A stretch of DNA of 57,927 nt, taken from Dehalococcoidia bacterium. GTDB taxonomy: Bacteria; Chloroflexota; Dehalococcoidia; SZUA-161. The DNA lies in NCBI GenBank assembly GCA_014859215.1, contig JACUUS010000002.1:1-57927 (forward strand), given 5' to 3'. This document shows positions 8,502-16,213 of this stretch, piece by piece (position 1 is the first letter of the stretch; each line of letters starts with the position of its first letter). Made by a program: the position numbers and the translations under genes. The notes under the pieces are model-generated. The model worked only from the letters and a program-made list of their open reading frames with translations. It searched no databases and was not told where the DNA came from.

Positions 8502-9233
8502 TTACTTGAAGAACTGGCGCACTGTGTCGAAGTCAGCGGGCAGCAGGCGCAGTACGAATGGGAAATAGTCAAGGAACAGGGCTGCAAAGGCAGATTTCGC
8601 TATGCTGGACTGCATGCCAAACAAGTCGTACTTAGCGACGAGCGAAAGCACCGCCCCGGAGATGACCGCGCCCGCGGCCAGGCCCAGCACACAACCGCCG
8701 ACACGGTCCGGCCATCCTTCCATGGTTATATGCGGGGCCCTCCCCGAGAAGGAGGAAACAACGAGGAAAACTTGTGTGGAAGCTATGATGACGAAGACAA
8801 AGATTACCAAAAAGGCTATGATTCTTGCCTGGTCCTCGCTCTCAAGCCAGGTCAGGAGCCAGTCCGCCGCATTGCCGTGGAAGAGGCCTGCCATGGCCAG
8901 GCCAAGGACGATTCCCCCAACCGGCAGGGCGGTACGGGTCAGGCCGCCCCAGCCAAACACGAGGAGTCTTGTGAGCTTTGCGGCCGATTTCAGGAGAAGC
9001 ACACCGCCTGTAATGAACAAAATGAAGACAAGGACGAAAGCCGCTATCCTCGCCGGGCCGTTGCTGAGCCAGCTTGTGAACCAGGTAGAGACATAGTGAT
9101 AGGACAGGCCGCTAACGGCTATTCCAGCGACTACTGCGGCCAATAAGAAGAAGGTACTTGCGAGACCTCTTTTGAAACCGGCATATACCGGTATAGCGAG
9201 GACAACCAGGATTATCGCGTCAAGCCAGTTCAC
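8502..9233 (-). CDS. CvpA-family membrane protein (copy 2, longer)
   Basis: This 243-residue paralogue has about six hydrophobic segments. It opens with MNWLDAIILVVLAIPVYAGFKRGL, matching copy 1 and the CvpA family, and ends DFDTVRQFFK. The extra length is an insertion of hydrophobic helices around residues 60-150, so it resembles one and a half CvpA units. The start is GTG at 9233 without a clear ribosome-binding site. It lies upstream of copy 1 on the same strand with an 83-bp gap that holds copy 1's own promoter. Role in envelope stress or secretion is inferred only from family membership. Confidence 0.82.
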   Translation of the reverse strand: MNWLDAIILVVLAIPVYAGFKRGLASTFFLLAAVVAGIAVSGLSYHYVSTWFTSWLSNGPARIAAFVLVFILFITGGVLLLKSAAKLTRLLVFGWGGLTRTALPVGGIVLGLAMAGLFHGNAADWLLTWLESEDQARIIAFLVIFVFVIIASTQVFLVVSSFSGRAPHITMEGWPDRVGGCVLGLAAGAVISGAVLSLVAKYDLFGMQSSIAKSAFAALFLDYFPFVLRLLPADFDTVRQFFK

Positions 9234-9261
9234 AAGCTATGTCACGCCTGAGATTTGCGCT

Positions 9262-9290
9262 ATCTTAACATATCCCCGCAAGGTTGCCAA
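9262..9290 (-). promoter_or_regulatory. Promoter of cvpA copy 2
   Basis: TTGGCA (9290-9285), a 17-base spacer and TAAGAT (9267-9262) lie on the minus strand, with TG one base upstream of the -10. The predicted start is near 9255, about 20 bases before the GTG at 9233. It is divergent from the etfBA promoter. Confidence 0.5.
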
Positions 9291-9302
9291 ATCCTCGCTT
9301 GC

Positions 9303-9331
9303 TTGACACTCCAGAAGGGGTATGCTAAATT
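9303..9331 (+). promoter_or_regulatory. Promoter of the first etfBA pair
   Basis: A consensus TTGACA (9303-9308), a 17-base spacer ending in TATGC, and TAAATT (9326-9331) form an extended -10 promoter. It lies 63 bases before the etfB start. Confidence 0.7.
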
Positions 9332-9394
9332 TGTACTCGTTCGTAGGCTTGCTCCAGCCTCGAGCATATATTTTTTTGCCTGAAGGAGGTAAGT

Positions 9395-10195
9395 GTGAAT
9401 TTCATTGTCTGCGTAAAGGAAATCCCGGATCCGGAAACTCCAGCCGCTGCCTTTGCCATCGACCCTGTAAACATGCGAGCGATACCGGCCAAAGATACGC
9501 CTCCCGTAATCAGCCCGTTTGACGAACAGGCTGTGGAGGCCGCTCTGCGGCTGAAGGACGCTCACGGTGGCAAGGTGACTGTGCTAAGTATGGGAGCGCC
9601 GTCCGCCGAGAAGGTCCTGAAGCATACTCTGTCCATGGGCGCGGACGAGGCTTTCTTGCTCAACGACAGCGCTTTCGACAAGTCGGACAGTAGTTCGACT
9701 GCTTATGTTCTCGCACAGGCGATAAAGAAAATCGGGGCGTACGATCTCATCTTCTGTGGGAGACAGGCAGGTGATTTCGATGCGGGCCAGGTCGGGTCAG
9801 GTATCGCCGAGCTGCTGGGAATTCCCAGCGTAACGGTTGCCAGGAAAATCGAGGTTAACGATGGGAAGGCCCGCGTGGAAAGAGCATTGCCGGACGGTTA
9901 CGAGGTCGTGGAATCACTGATGCCGGCATTGATAACTGTAAGCAACGAATTGGGCGAACCCAGGTATGCCACATTGAAGGGAATTATGGCCGCCGCCAAG
10001 AAGACTGTGCCCGTATGGAATGCACAGGCAATTGAGGGCGATTCGTCCAGGGTCGGCCCCGCCGGCGCACGGACTAAGATGCTCAAGTTATTTATCCCTG
10101 TCAGGGAATCGAAGTGTGAGATAATTGAGGGTGAGAACGAGGAGGACGCGGCTGGGAAACTGGCTCTCAAACTCAGGGAAATCAAGCTCATATAG
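9395..10195 (+). CDS. etfB: Electron transfer flavoprotein beta subunit (copy 1)
   Basis: The beta subunit of ETF carries AMP or a second FAD and forms the docking face for partner dehydrogenases. The 266-residue protein begins NFIVCVKEIPDPE and contains LSMGADEAFLL and GRQAGDFDAGQVG, the standard nucleotide-binding segments. The start is GTG at 9395 with a near-perfect AAGGAGGT four bases upstream, so strong translation is expected. It is the first gene of a two-gene operon with etfA. There is no dehydrogenase or ETF-quinone oxidoreductase gene beside it, so it probably serves as a common electron carrier for acyl-CoA or amino-acid oxidation enzymes encoded elsewhere. Confidence 0.94.
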   Translation: MNFIVCVKEIPDPETPAAAFAIDPVNMRAIPAKDTPPVISPFDEQAVEAALRLKDAHGGKVTVLSMGAPSAEKVLKHTLSMGADEAFLLNDSAFDKSDSSSTAYVLAQAIKKIGAYDLIFCGRQAGDFDAGQVGSGIAELLGIPSVTVARKIEVNDGKARVERALPDGYEVVESLMPALITVSNELGEPRYATLKGIMAAAKKTVPVWNAQAIEGDSSRVGPAGARTKMLKLFIPVRESKCEIIEGENEEDAAGKLALKLREIKLI

Positions 10196-10224
10196 GGGCA
10201 CCAAGCATTTTAGGAGGAATTTAG

Positions 10225-11223
10225 ATGAGCAATCACAAAGGCGTCATGATATGCGGGGAGCTTGCGGAAAGCGCCCTGGCTTCGATTACCTCCGAGTTGC
10301 TGGGAGCAGGAAGAAAGCTCGCTGATGCTCTCGGTGAAGAACTATCCGCGGTAATCATCGGCGGCAAAGTCTCGCAATTCGGCGACGAGATCATTAAGCA
10401 GGGTGCCGACAAGGTCTACGTAATAGAAGGCGCTCTTTTTGAGAACTATGTAAATGAGCCATATGTCGCGGCGATGGAAAAACTGTGTAAACAGGCCATG
10501 CCTGCCGTCGTGCTAATGGGTCAGACTTCTGCGGGCAGGGATCTGGCTCCAAGTCTGGCTTTCAGGCTCAATACCGGGCTCACAACCGATTGCCTGGAAC
10601 TGAGCATCGATCCAGAGACAAAGAATATGCTGCAGACCAAGCCTGTATACGGGGGTAACGCGCTTTCGGTGTACGCTACCGAATCGCGACCTCAGATCGC
10701 TACGGTGAGGCCCAAATGCATGTCGCCGCTGGAGCCGGATGCATCCAGGAAGGGCGAAGTGGTCAGTTTCGATCCGGGACTCGATCCTTCTGTGCCGAGG
10801 GTGAAATTTGTTCAAAAAGTCAAGGAAGAAGTGGAAGGGATCAAGCTCGAGGATGCCGAGGTAGTCGTCTGCGGCGGAAGAGGACTGGGCGGACCCGAAA
10901 ACTTTGCCGCGCTACAGGAACTGGCGAAGCTGCTCAATGGGGCAGTAGGCGCAACGCGTCCTCCGTGCGATTCAGGTTGGCTGCCCGCCACTTCACAGGT
11001 AGGTCTAACGGGCAAGCTGGTTACGCCGACTCTCTACATAGGCATTGCGCTGTCGGGAGCGAGTCAGCATCTGGCCGGGTGCTCAGGCTCGAAAAACATG
11101 GTTGCGATCAATAAGGATCCGGATGCCAACATATTCAAGGTGTGCCAGTACGGCATAGTGGGGGATTTCAAGAAGGTGCTGCCGCCCTTTATAGCCAAGG
11201 TAAAAGAGCTGGTCGCCAAATAA
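10225..11223 (+). CDS. etfA: Electron transfer flavoprotein alpha subunit (copy 1)
   Basis: The alpha subunit binds the redox-active FAD in its C-terminal domain. The 332-residue protein contains VVVCGGRGLGGPENF at about 208-222 and the C-terminal run GLTGKLVTPTLYIGIALSG, followed by SKNMVAINKDPDANIF, all typical of the FAD site. An AGGAGG lies upstream of the ATG at 10225, 29 bases after etfB. Transcription ends at a strong inverted repeat at 11261-11302. Compared with the second pair in this window (37856-39815), sequence similarity is only moderate, so the two ETFs are probably not recent duplicates and serve different partners. Confidence 0.94.
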   Translation: MSNHKGVMICGELAESALASITSELLGAGRKLADALGEELSAVIIGGKVSQFGDEIIKQGADKVYVIEGALFENYVNEPYVAAMEKLCKQAMPAVVLMGQTSAGRDLAPSLAFRLNTGLTTDCLELSIDPETKNMLQTKPVYGGNALSVYATESRPQIATVRPKCMSPLEPDASRKGEVVSFDPGLDPSVPRVKFVQKVKEEVEGIKLEDAEVVVCGGRGLGGPENFAALQELAKLLNGAVGATRPPCDSGWLPATSQVGLTGKLVTPTLYIGIALSGASQHLAGCSGSKNMVAINKDPDANIFKVCQYGIVGDFKKVLPPFIAKVKELVAK

Positions 11224-11260
11224 GCATATCGCACACTGGGCTGTGCACTGGTTGGAAGAC

Positions 11261-11302
11261 AAAGACTCTGCAAAGCTGCTGCGTCAGCTGCGCAGAGTCT
11301 TT
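11261..11302. terminator. Bidirectional-type terminator between etfA and the DUF6391 gene
   Basis: AAAGACTCTGC (11261-11271) is exactly complementary to GCAGAGTCTTT (11292-11302), with a smaller AGCTG/CAGCT stem inside the loop. The repeat includes the last codons and stop of the convergent DUF6391 gene. Confidence 0.7.
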
Positions 11303-11757
11303 ATCTTGTGGCGGGTTCCCCGCGAACTCACGCCGGCAATCTGGAAACCGGAAACATCCGGCGAAGTGGTCAGGTACTTCTGAAGAATGCGACCCAGGGG
11401 CTGGGCAACAAGTACACCCGCAAGCGTGGCCATGAAGACATTGGGGAGCCGGTGTGCCCGGTTCTTGCCCTTTATAGCCATCACCGCGCCAAGGCCGGCC
11501 AGGAGGGCGGTGGTGACCAGGTTAGTGCCGCACATAGGCGACACAGCAAGTTCATGCTCACCGCTCTTCAGTCTAGCCAGTGCTTCGCTGGCTGCCTCCG
11601 AAATCGTCTCGGGATCGGCCTGGCCGTATACGTAGAATCCGTCTGTGCCTGCCATGCCCACGAGCCTGGTCCCGGGTTTCAGCTTCCGCATCAGGACCGC
11701 AACCGTTGCATGCTCGATTGCGTGATTACGTCGTATAGCCTGTAAAATACTCATCAC
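11284..11757 (-). CDS. DUF6391-family protein
   Basis: The 157-residue protein starts with SILQAIRRNHAIEHATVAVL, the HxxEHAT pattern I associate with the DUF6391 family found in cyanobacteria and Chloroflexota. A glycine-rich central part has MCGTNLVTTALLAGLGAVMAI, a hydrophobic helix, followed by a second hydrophobic helix and a basic tail. No catalytic function is known for the family; HxxEH resembles a metal-binding motif but this is not shown. GTG at 11757 or ATG at 11754 can be the start. Both sit at the predicted transcription start given by a TGCTAGACT extended -10, so the message is probably leaderless. The 3' end lies inside the terminator stem shared with etfA. Confidence 0.72.
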   Translation of the reverse strand: MMSILQAIRRNHAIEHATVAVLMRKLKPGTRLVGMAGTDGFYVYGQADPETISEAASEALARLKSGEHELAVSPMCGTNLVTTALLAGLGAVMAIKGKNRAHRLPNVFMATLAGVLVAQPLGRILQKYLTTSPDVSGFQIAGVSSRGTRHKIKTLRS

Positions 11758-11763
11758 ACCACC

Positions 11764-11772
11764 AGTCTAGCA
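11764..11772 (-). promoter_or_regulatory. Extended -10 element of the DUF6391 gene
   Basis: TGC followed by TAGACT on the minus strand, seven bases before the GTG at 11757. No good -35 is visible. Confidence 0.45.
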
Positions 11773-11797
11773 CGAAATATGGAATTCCGGTACAGAT

Positions 11798-12355
11798 TCA
11801 TTGGGAGTCCGGGGGAGAATTCGCGCGATGTCCGGAATAGTACCAGGTACGTCTCAAACCGAAAAGAGCCGCTATCAGAAGTCCGGCTCCGGCAATTGCC
11901 GCGCCCCACCAGCCGATAGTAGTCAGGCTGGTCACTATGATGCCCGCTATGAATACGCCGAGCATGATCGCCGGAAGCGCTCGCCAGAACTTCAGGCCCA
12001 GGAGGAAAGCTATTATGGAGCCGGTCCAGGCCCCCGTGATTGGCAGAGGAATCGCGACGAAGATGATAAGGCCAAGCGTTCCATATTTCTCGACAAGGCC
12101 CCCCCTGCGTCTCGATACCTCGAAAATCCAGTTTATGAGAGTTCTCAGGATTCCCACCCTGCTCAGTATCCTGGAAACAGGATCCAGAAAAAGCAGCAAG
12201 AATGGTACGGGCAGAAGGTTCCCCGCGAATGCGATCAAGAAGACGAGCGGCCAGGAGACATTATGTTCGAGTATGCCGAGCGGAATAGCACCGCGCAATT
12301 CAGCAACTGGCAGCGCCGCGGTAAGGAATATCGACAGGAAGACTGCAACTGTCAT
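11798..12355 (-). CDS. Small multidrug export protein family (COG2426-like) membrane protein
   Basis: The 185-residue protein has about five transmembrane helices. ALPVAELRGAIPLGI in the first helix and GNLLPVPFLLLFLDPV in the next are hallmarks of the family named putative small multidrug export proteins. The drug-export role of this family is weakly supported, so the name should be read as a family label. I chose the ATG at 12355 instead of upstream TTG codons because an extended -10 (TGCTATACT, 12404-12396) puts the transcript start near 12389. That excludes the upstream starts and leaves a leader of about 34 bases. It is divergent from the M50 protease gene. Confidence 0.8.
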   Translation of the reverse strand: MTVAVFLSIFLTAALPVAELRGAIPLGILEHNVSWPLVFLIAFAGNLLPVPFLLLFLDPVSRILSRVGILRTLINWIFEVSRRRGGLVEKYGTLGLIIFVAIPLPITGAWTGSIIAFLLGLKFWRALPAIMLGVFIAGIIVTSLTTIGWWGAAIAGAGLLIAALFGLRRTWYYSGHRANSPPDSQ

Positions 12356-12395
12356 GAGCGCCGCCCAATAGATGTGTGCAAGCAGGGGTGATTTG

Positions 12396-12404
12396 AGTAT
12401 AGCA
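12396..12404 (-). promoter_or_regulatory. Extended -10 element of the small multidrug export gene
   Basis: TGC-TATACT on the minus strand. The -35 region is poor. It overlaps the upstream part of the divergent M50 promoter. Confidence 0.5.
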
Positions 12405-12413
12405 CAGTGACGA

Positions 12414-12442
12414 TTCAAAGCATAGGGAGTGTATGCTATAAT
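12414..12442 (+). promoter_or_regulatory. Promoter of the M50 protease, leaderless
   Basis: TTCAAA (12414-12419), a 17-base spacer ending TATGC and a perfect TATAAT (12437-12442). The predicted start is about 12449, two bases before the ATG at 12451. Confidence 0.75.
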
Positions 12443-12450
12443 AGGTTCGC

Positions 12451-13146
12451 ATGCTCCTCAGGTTTTTTGGTTTGCTCTTGGAAGACCCTGCCCTCTTCTT
12501 CCTGCTGGTGGGTGTCGTAAGTGTGGCGCTGCTGGTGGCGATAACGGTGCATGAATTCGGCCATGCTCTTACCGCCAATACGCTGGGGGACCCTACACCC
12601 AGGTCGATGGGAAGGCTGACTCTTAATCCGATAAGGCACCTTGACCGTTTTGGGACCATCATGATCCTGCTGGTTGGCTTTGGTTGGGGCAAGCCGGTCC
12701 CGGTGAACTACCATATGCTGGGAAGAGACCCAAGGCGGGGTATGGCGCTCGTCGCTTTAGCGGGCGCGTTCTTCAATATTCTAATCGCTTCAGTGGCCGG
12801 TCTCTTTGTCAGACTGGGCGTCGTAGGCTGGCAATCGCCCTTCTATATCCCGGCGAGCAACTGGACTCCCGACCTGGGGATAGCGGTGCTTGTGAGTTTC
12901 ATAATCTTCTTCAACATCATCCTGGCTGTATTCAATCTGATTCCGATAGCTCCCCTGGACGGCTTCAAGGTGGCAGTTGGTCTATTACCCAGGAGGCAAG
13001 CTGCCGGGCTGGCGCAACTGGAACAGTTTGGCCCGATTATACTTATAGCCTTCCTGTTCTTCGGATACTACACGGGGCTGCTGTTTGACGTGCTGATCCG
13101 GCCCGCTGAGGCATTGTCGCGTCTTTTGACGGGATATTCCTTCTGA
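12451..13146 (+). CDS. Site-2-protease-type M50 metallopeptidase
   Basis: This intramembrane zinc protease of 231 residues has HEFGH at residues 34-38 in the first catalytic helix and the partner motif NLIPIAPLDG at 162-171, which provides the third zinc ligand (Asp170). There is no PDZ or CBS domain, which is the minimal form of the family seen in many Gram-positive-like and Chloroflexota genomes. Substrates are unknown; relatives cut membrane-bound anti-sigma factors or remnant signal peptides. No ribosome-binding site precedes the ATG, consistent with the leaderless promoter. It is followed after 10 bp by tyrA on the same strand. Confidence 0.92.
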   Translation: MLLRFFGLLLEDPALFFLLVGVVSVALLVAITVHEFGHALTANTLGDPTPRSMGRLTLNPIRHLDRFGTIMILLVGFGWGKPVPVNYHMLGRDPRRGMALVALAGAFFNILIASVAGLFVRLGVVGWQSPFYIPASNWTPDLGIAVLVSFIIFFNIILAVFNLIPIAPLDGFKVAVGLLPRRQAAGLAQLEQFGPIILIAFLFFGYYTGLLFDVLIRPAEALSRLLTGYSF

Positions 13147-13156
13147 TGGGAGATTA

Positions 13157-14017
13157 ATGAGAATTACCATTGTCGGGCTAGGCCTGCTTGGTGGATCAAT
13201 GGCGTTAGCGCTTAAGAAGTCCGCCCCTGCCGGGTCAACCATTCTTGGATTCAGCCGGCGAGAGGAAACGCTGGAGAAGGCGAAGGAACGCGGTGCAGTC
13301 GATGCGGTAGCTCGTGACCTTGCCAGCGCCGTGAAGGAAGCGGACCTGGTAATGATCGCGACCCCTGTCTTGACAAGCCTGAAGATCATCCGCGAGATGT
13401 CATCTTCTGTACGTGAGGGATGCCTGGTCACGGATATGGGAAGCACGAAGCTGGATGTGGTGAAATGCGCAGGAGAGAGTCTTCCCCCCGGCGTGGATTT
13501 CATCGGCGGGCACCCCATGGCCGGGAAGGAGACTTCGGGCATAGATGAGGCAGATGAAGACCTATTTCGGGGTTGCGTGTACTGTCTTTGCCCCCTGGTG
13601 GGCGTGAGACCCGCCTCGGTCGAGATTCTTGAGAATAAGGTACGATCCGTCGGCGCACGACCGCTGGTCATGGAGCCGGAGAAGCATGACCACCTGGTAG
13701 CGAGTGTCAGTCACCTGCCGATGCTGCTCTCGGCGGCGCTCGTATCGACTACAATGGGGAATCCGGGCTGGCCGGATATGGCCAGGCTGGCGGCAGGCGG
13801 CTACCGCGACGTATCAAGGCTGGCATCGGGCAATCCGGAAATGAATCGCGACATATTCTTAACGAATCGGAGTGAGACTATCTTCTGGCTCGACATACTC
13901 ATTGAGAAGCTGCAAGAGTACAGGCGGCTTGTTGCCGGCGGCGCGGATGAATTAACAAGGGCCCTGTCCTGGGCGCGACAGGCCAGGGAAGGGTGGATGC
14001 GAGGGGAAGAGCGTTGA
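13157..14017 (+). CDS. tyrA: Prephenate dehydrogenase
   Basis: The enzyme converts prephenate to 4-hydroxyphenylpyruvate with NAD(P) in tyrosine synthesis. The 286-residue protein has the Rossmann loop GLGLLGGS (7-14), the substrate-site segment GGHPMAGKETSGI (about 118-130), and DHLVASVSHLPML. There is no ACT domain, so feedback inhibition by tyrosine through that module is not expected, and no fused chorismate mutase. A GGGAG lies five bases before the ATG. Its TGA overlaps the TTG start of aroA, so the two aromatic-pathway genes are translationally coupled. Confidence 0.95.
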   Translation: MRITIVGLGLLGGSMALALKKSAPAGSTILGFSRREETLEKAKERGAVDAVARDLASAVKEADLVMIATPVLTSLKIIREMSSSVREGCLVTDMGSTKLDVVKCAGESLPPGVDFIGGHPMAGKETSGIDEADEDLFRGCVYCLCPLVGVRPASVEILENKVRSVGARPLVMEPEKHDHLVASVSHLPMLLSAALVSTTMGNPGWPDMARLAAGGYRDVSRLASGNPEMNRDIFLTNRSETIFWLDILIEKLQEYRRLVAGGADELTRALSWARQAREGWMRGEER

Positions 14018-15303
14018 AGGTGACAGTGAGAGCCGTACCGGCTCTTAGTGGGGAGATCAGGCCTCCGGGCGACAAGTCGATCTCACATCGCGCCGCTATT
14101 CTCAGCTCAATCGGCCGGGGGCAGGCTCGTCTGAGGAATTTCTCCGAAGCCGCAGATTGCGCCGCCACCGTTGAATGCCTGCGATGTCTGGGCGTAGACA
14201 TCGAGCAAATAGAGAATGGCGAACTGGCTATTAACGGCGCAGGCAGGGAAGGCCTTCGTGAACCGGAAGAAACTCTGGACGCACGAAACAGCGGCAGCAC
14301 GATGCGAATGCTGGCAGGCCTCCTCGCCGGCCAGCCTTTCTTATCCATCATCACCGGGGACTCCTCGCTGAGGATGCGCCCCATGGAACGGATTATCCGA
14401 CCGCTTTCGTTGATGGGTGCGCACTTCCTGGCGCGGGGGGACGGTTCCCGGGCACCGCTGGCAATCAGGGGTGGAAGCTTGAAAGGTATAAGCTATGAGT
14501 TGCCGGTTGCCAGTGCCCAGGTGAAGACCGCGATAATGCTGGCCGCGCTGTTTGCGGAAGGCGAGACTATAATCAGGGAGCCTGTGGCGTCCCGGGATCA
14601 CACGGAGCGGCTGCTCGGGTCGATGGGCGCCCGAATAAAGGCCGGTAGAGGGCTGATAAGGCTGGAGGCCGGTAACCTTTCAGCATTGGACCTGGAAATA
14701 CCCGGAGATATCAGTTCCGCCGCGGCATGGCTGGTCGCAGGAGCAATTCATCCGCAGGCCAGGTTCAGAGCAATCGGAACGGGGATTAACCCGGGCAGAA
14801 CAGGTATAATCAGTGTTATGGAGGAAATGGGCGCGCGCATTGTTGTGCGGAATGAGCGAGTGGTCGGGGGCGAGCCGGTGGCCGATATCGAAACAAGCTC
14901 GAGTTCTCTGGAAGGTGTGGAGATCAGCGGGGATCGCGTGCCTGCTCTTATAGATGAGATTCCTTTGATCGCCCTGGCGGCCTGCTATGCTCGTGGCAGA
15001 ACCGTAATCAAAGATGCGCAGGAACTGCGGTTCAAGGAAACGGATCGAATAAGTGCTACAGCCGAGGAGTTGACCAAATTGGGGGGTGACGTCGCTGAAC
15101 TTCGTGACGGATTGATCATTAACGGGACAACGAAATTGCACGGCGCTTTCTGTGACAGCCATGGTGATCATCGTATAGCGATGATGGCTGCAGTTGCAGG
15201 GCTTGTCGCTGAAGGACAGACCGAGGTTAACAATGCGGAAGTAGCCGGCATTTCTTATCCTGGCTTCTGGGATGAAGTGAGAAGATATCAACTGTGCGAT
15301 TGA
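14014..15303 (+). CDS. aroA: 3-phosphoshikimate 1-carboxyvinyltransferase (EPSP synthase)
   Basis: The enzyme adds the enolpyruvyl group of PEP to shikimate-3-phosphate, the sixth step of the shikimate pathway. The 429-residue protein has the N-terminal PGDKSISHRA, the central LDARNSGSTMRML with its PEP-binding arginine, and ELRFKETDRI near the C-terminus. I start it at the TTG at 14014, which overlaps the tyrA stop as TTGA and has GAGGGGA six bases upstream; an upstream frame from 13993 has no better site. The NSGST stretch has the Ser/Thr form and not the usual glycine-alanine loop, which may affect inhibitor sensitivity, but I cannot classify it. Confidence 0.96.
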   Translation: MKVTVRAVPALSGEIRPPGDKSISHRAAILSSIGRGQARLRNFSEAADCAATVECLRCLGVDIEQIENGELAINGAGREGLREPEETLDARNSGSTMRMLAGLLAGQPFLSIITGDSSLRMRPMERIIRPLSLMGAHFLARGDGSRAPLAIRGGSLKGISYELPVASAQVKTAIMLAALFAEGETIIREPVASRDHTERLLGSMGARIKAGRGLIRLEAGNLSALDLEIPGDISSAAAWLVAGAIHPQARFRAIGTGINPGRTGIISVMEEMGARIVVRNERVVGGEPVADIETSSSSLEGVEISGDRVPALIDEIPLIALAACYARGRTVIKDAQELRFKETDRISATAEELTKLGGDVAELRDGLIINGTTKLHGAFCDSHGDHRIAMMAAVAGLVAEGQTEVNNAEVAGISYPGFWDEVRRYQLCD

Positions 15304-15324
15304 AAAGTTTCGAGGAGACCAGTG

Positions 15325-15591
15325 GTGAGTACCGAGCTAATTCATGTGGGATTTGGGAATTTCGTATCGATGAACAAAGTTCTGGCGATCGCGTCGCCGG
15401 AATCAGCGCCGATCAAGCGGATGGTGCAGGCTGTCAAAAGCAAGGGTCTGCTTGTGGACTTGACAAGCGGACGCAAGACCAAAGCAGCACTGGTGATGGA
15501 AGGAGGGCACATAGCCCTGGTGGCGATTGCGCCGGAAACCATAGCTGGCAGGCTTGCATCCAGTCGCGAGACAGAGTCACCAAGAGCGTGA
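15325..15591 (+). CDS. remA: RemA-like DUF370 DNA-binding regulator
   Basis: The 88-residue protein belongs to the DUF370/RemA (YlzA) family. STELIHVGFGN, followed by VLAIASPESAPIKR and LLVDLTSGRKTKAALVM, is the full conserved core. In Bacillus subtilis RemA is a ring-forming DNA-binding activator of matrix and osmoprotection genes; in most bacteria the role is unknown. GTG at 15325 has AGGAGA at an ideal six-base spacing; GTG at 15322, three bases earlier, is possible. The gene sits immediately before gmk, the same pairing as in Firmicutes. Confidence 0.9.
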   Translation: MSTELIHVGFGNFVSMNKVLAIASPESAPIKRMVQAVKSKGLLVDLTSGRKTKAALVMEGGHIALVAIAPETIAGRLASSRETESPRA

Positions 15592-15598
15592 ATTCCAG

Positions 15599-16213
15599 GT
15601 GAAGAAAGATCAATCGTCTGAGAGATCGCCGCTGGTCTTTGTGATTTCCGGGCCTTCGGGAGTCGGCAAGGACGCGGTGATAAGCAGGCTCAGAAGGAGT
15701 GAGTCGGGCATTCACTTCGCTGTGACTGCCACAAGCCGTTCCCGGCGCGGCAAGGAGGTCGACGGGCAGGACTATCATTTCATACCAGGGCCTGACTTTG
15801 AGCGGATGGTTGAAAAGGGTGACTTTCTGGAATGGGCTGAGGTTTACGGGAGCCTGTACGGAGTACCGAAGAGGGAAGTGAAGGAAGCATTGGGCAGGGG
15901 TCTCGACGTACTGATTAAGGTTGATGTTCAGGGAGCAGCGACTCTCAGAAAGGTGCTTCCGGATGCTGTACTTATCTTTGTGGCGCCGTCCTCGGTCAAC
16001 GAGCTGCAGGAACGCCTTAGGAAGCGCAACACGGAAATTGACGATGATTTGGAACGAAGGATAAAGGCTGCCGAACAGGAATTCGAGACCTTGCCGCTGT
16101 TCGACTACGTTGTGGTGAACCGTGAAGGCAGGATTGCCGAGGCAGTTAAAAAGATCAGTGCCATCATCGCCGCCGAGCGGTGCCGCGTGAAGGCCAGAAG
16201 CATTGCCATCTAA
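15599..16213 (+). CDS. gmk: Guanylate kinase
   Basis: The enzyme phosphorylates GMP to GDP with ATP. The 204-residue protein has the P-loop GPSGVGKD at 18-25, TSRSRRGKEVDGQDYHF for GMP binding, and DVLIKVDVQGA. The last P-loop residue is Asp rather than the common Ser or Thr, an acceptable but less frequent variant. The chosen GTG at 15599 has only a weak ribosome site. An upstream TTG at 15554 would overlap remA and add 15 residues unlike the family. The 3' end overlaps the next gene by 11 bases. Confidence 0.94.
   Translation: MKKDQSSERSPLVFVISGPSGVGKDAVISRLRRSESGIHFAVTATSRSRRGKEVDGQDYHFIPGPDFERMVEKGDFLEWAEVYGSLYGVPKREVKEALGRGLDVLIKVDVQGAATLRKVLPDAVLIFVAPSSVNELQERLRKRNTEIDDDLERRIKAAEQEFETLPLFDYVVVNREGRIAEAVKKISAIIAAERCRVKARSIAI

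Noticed and set aside
8475..9146. 223-residue plus-strand frame over cvpA copy 2
   Set aside because: Low-complexity, charged product antisense to a hydrophobic protein, as expected for a shadow frame.
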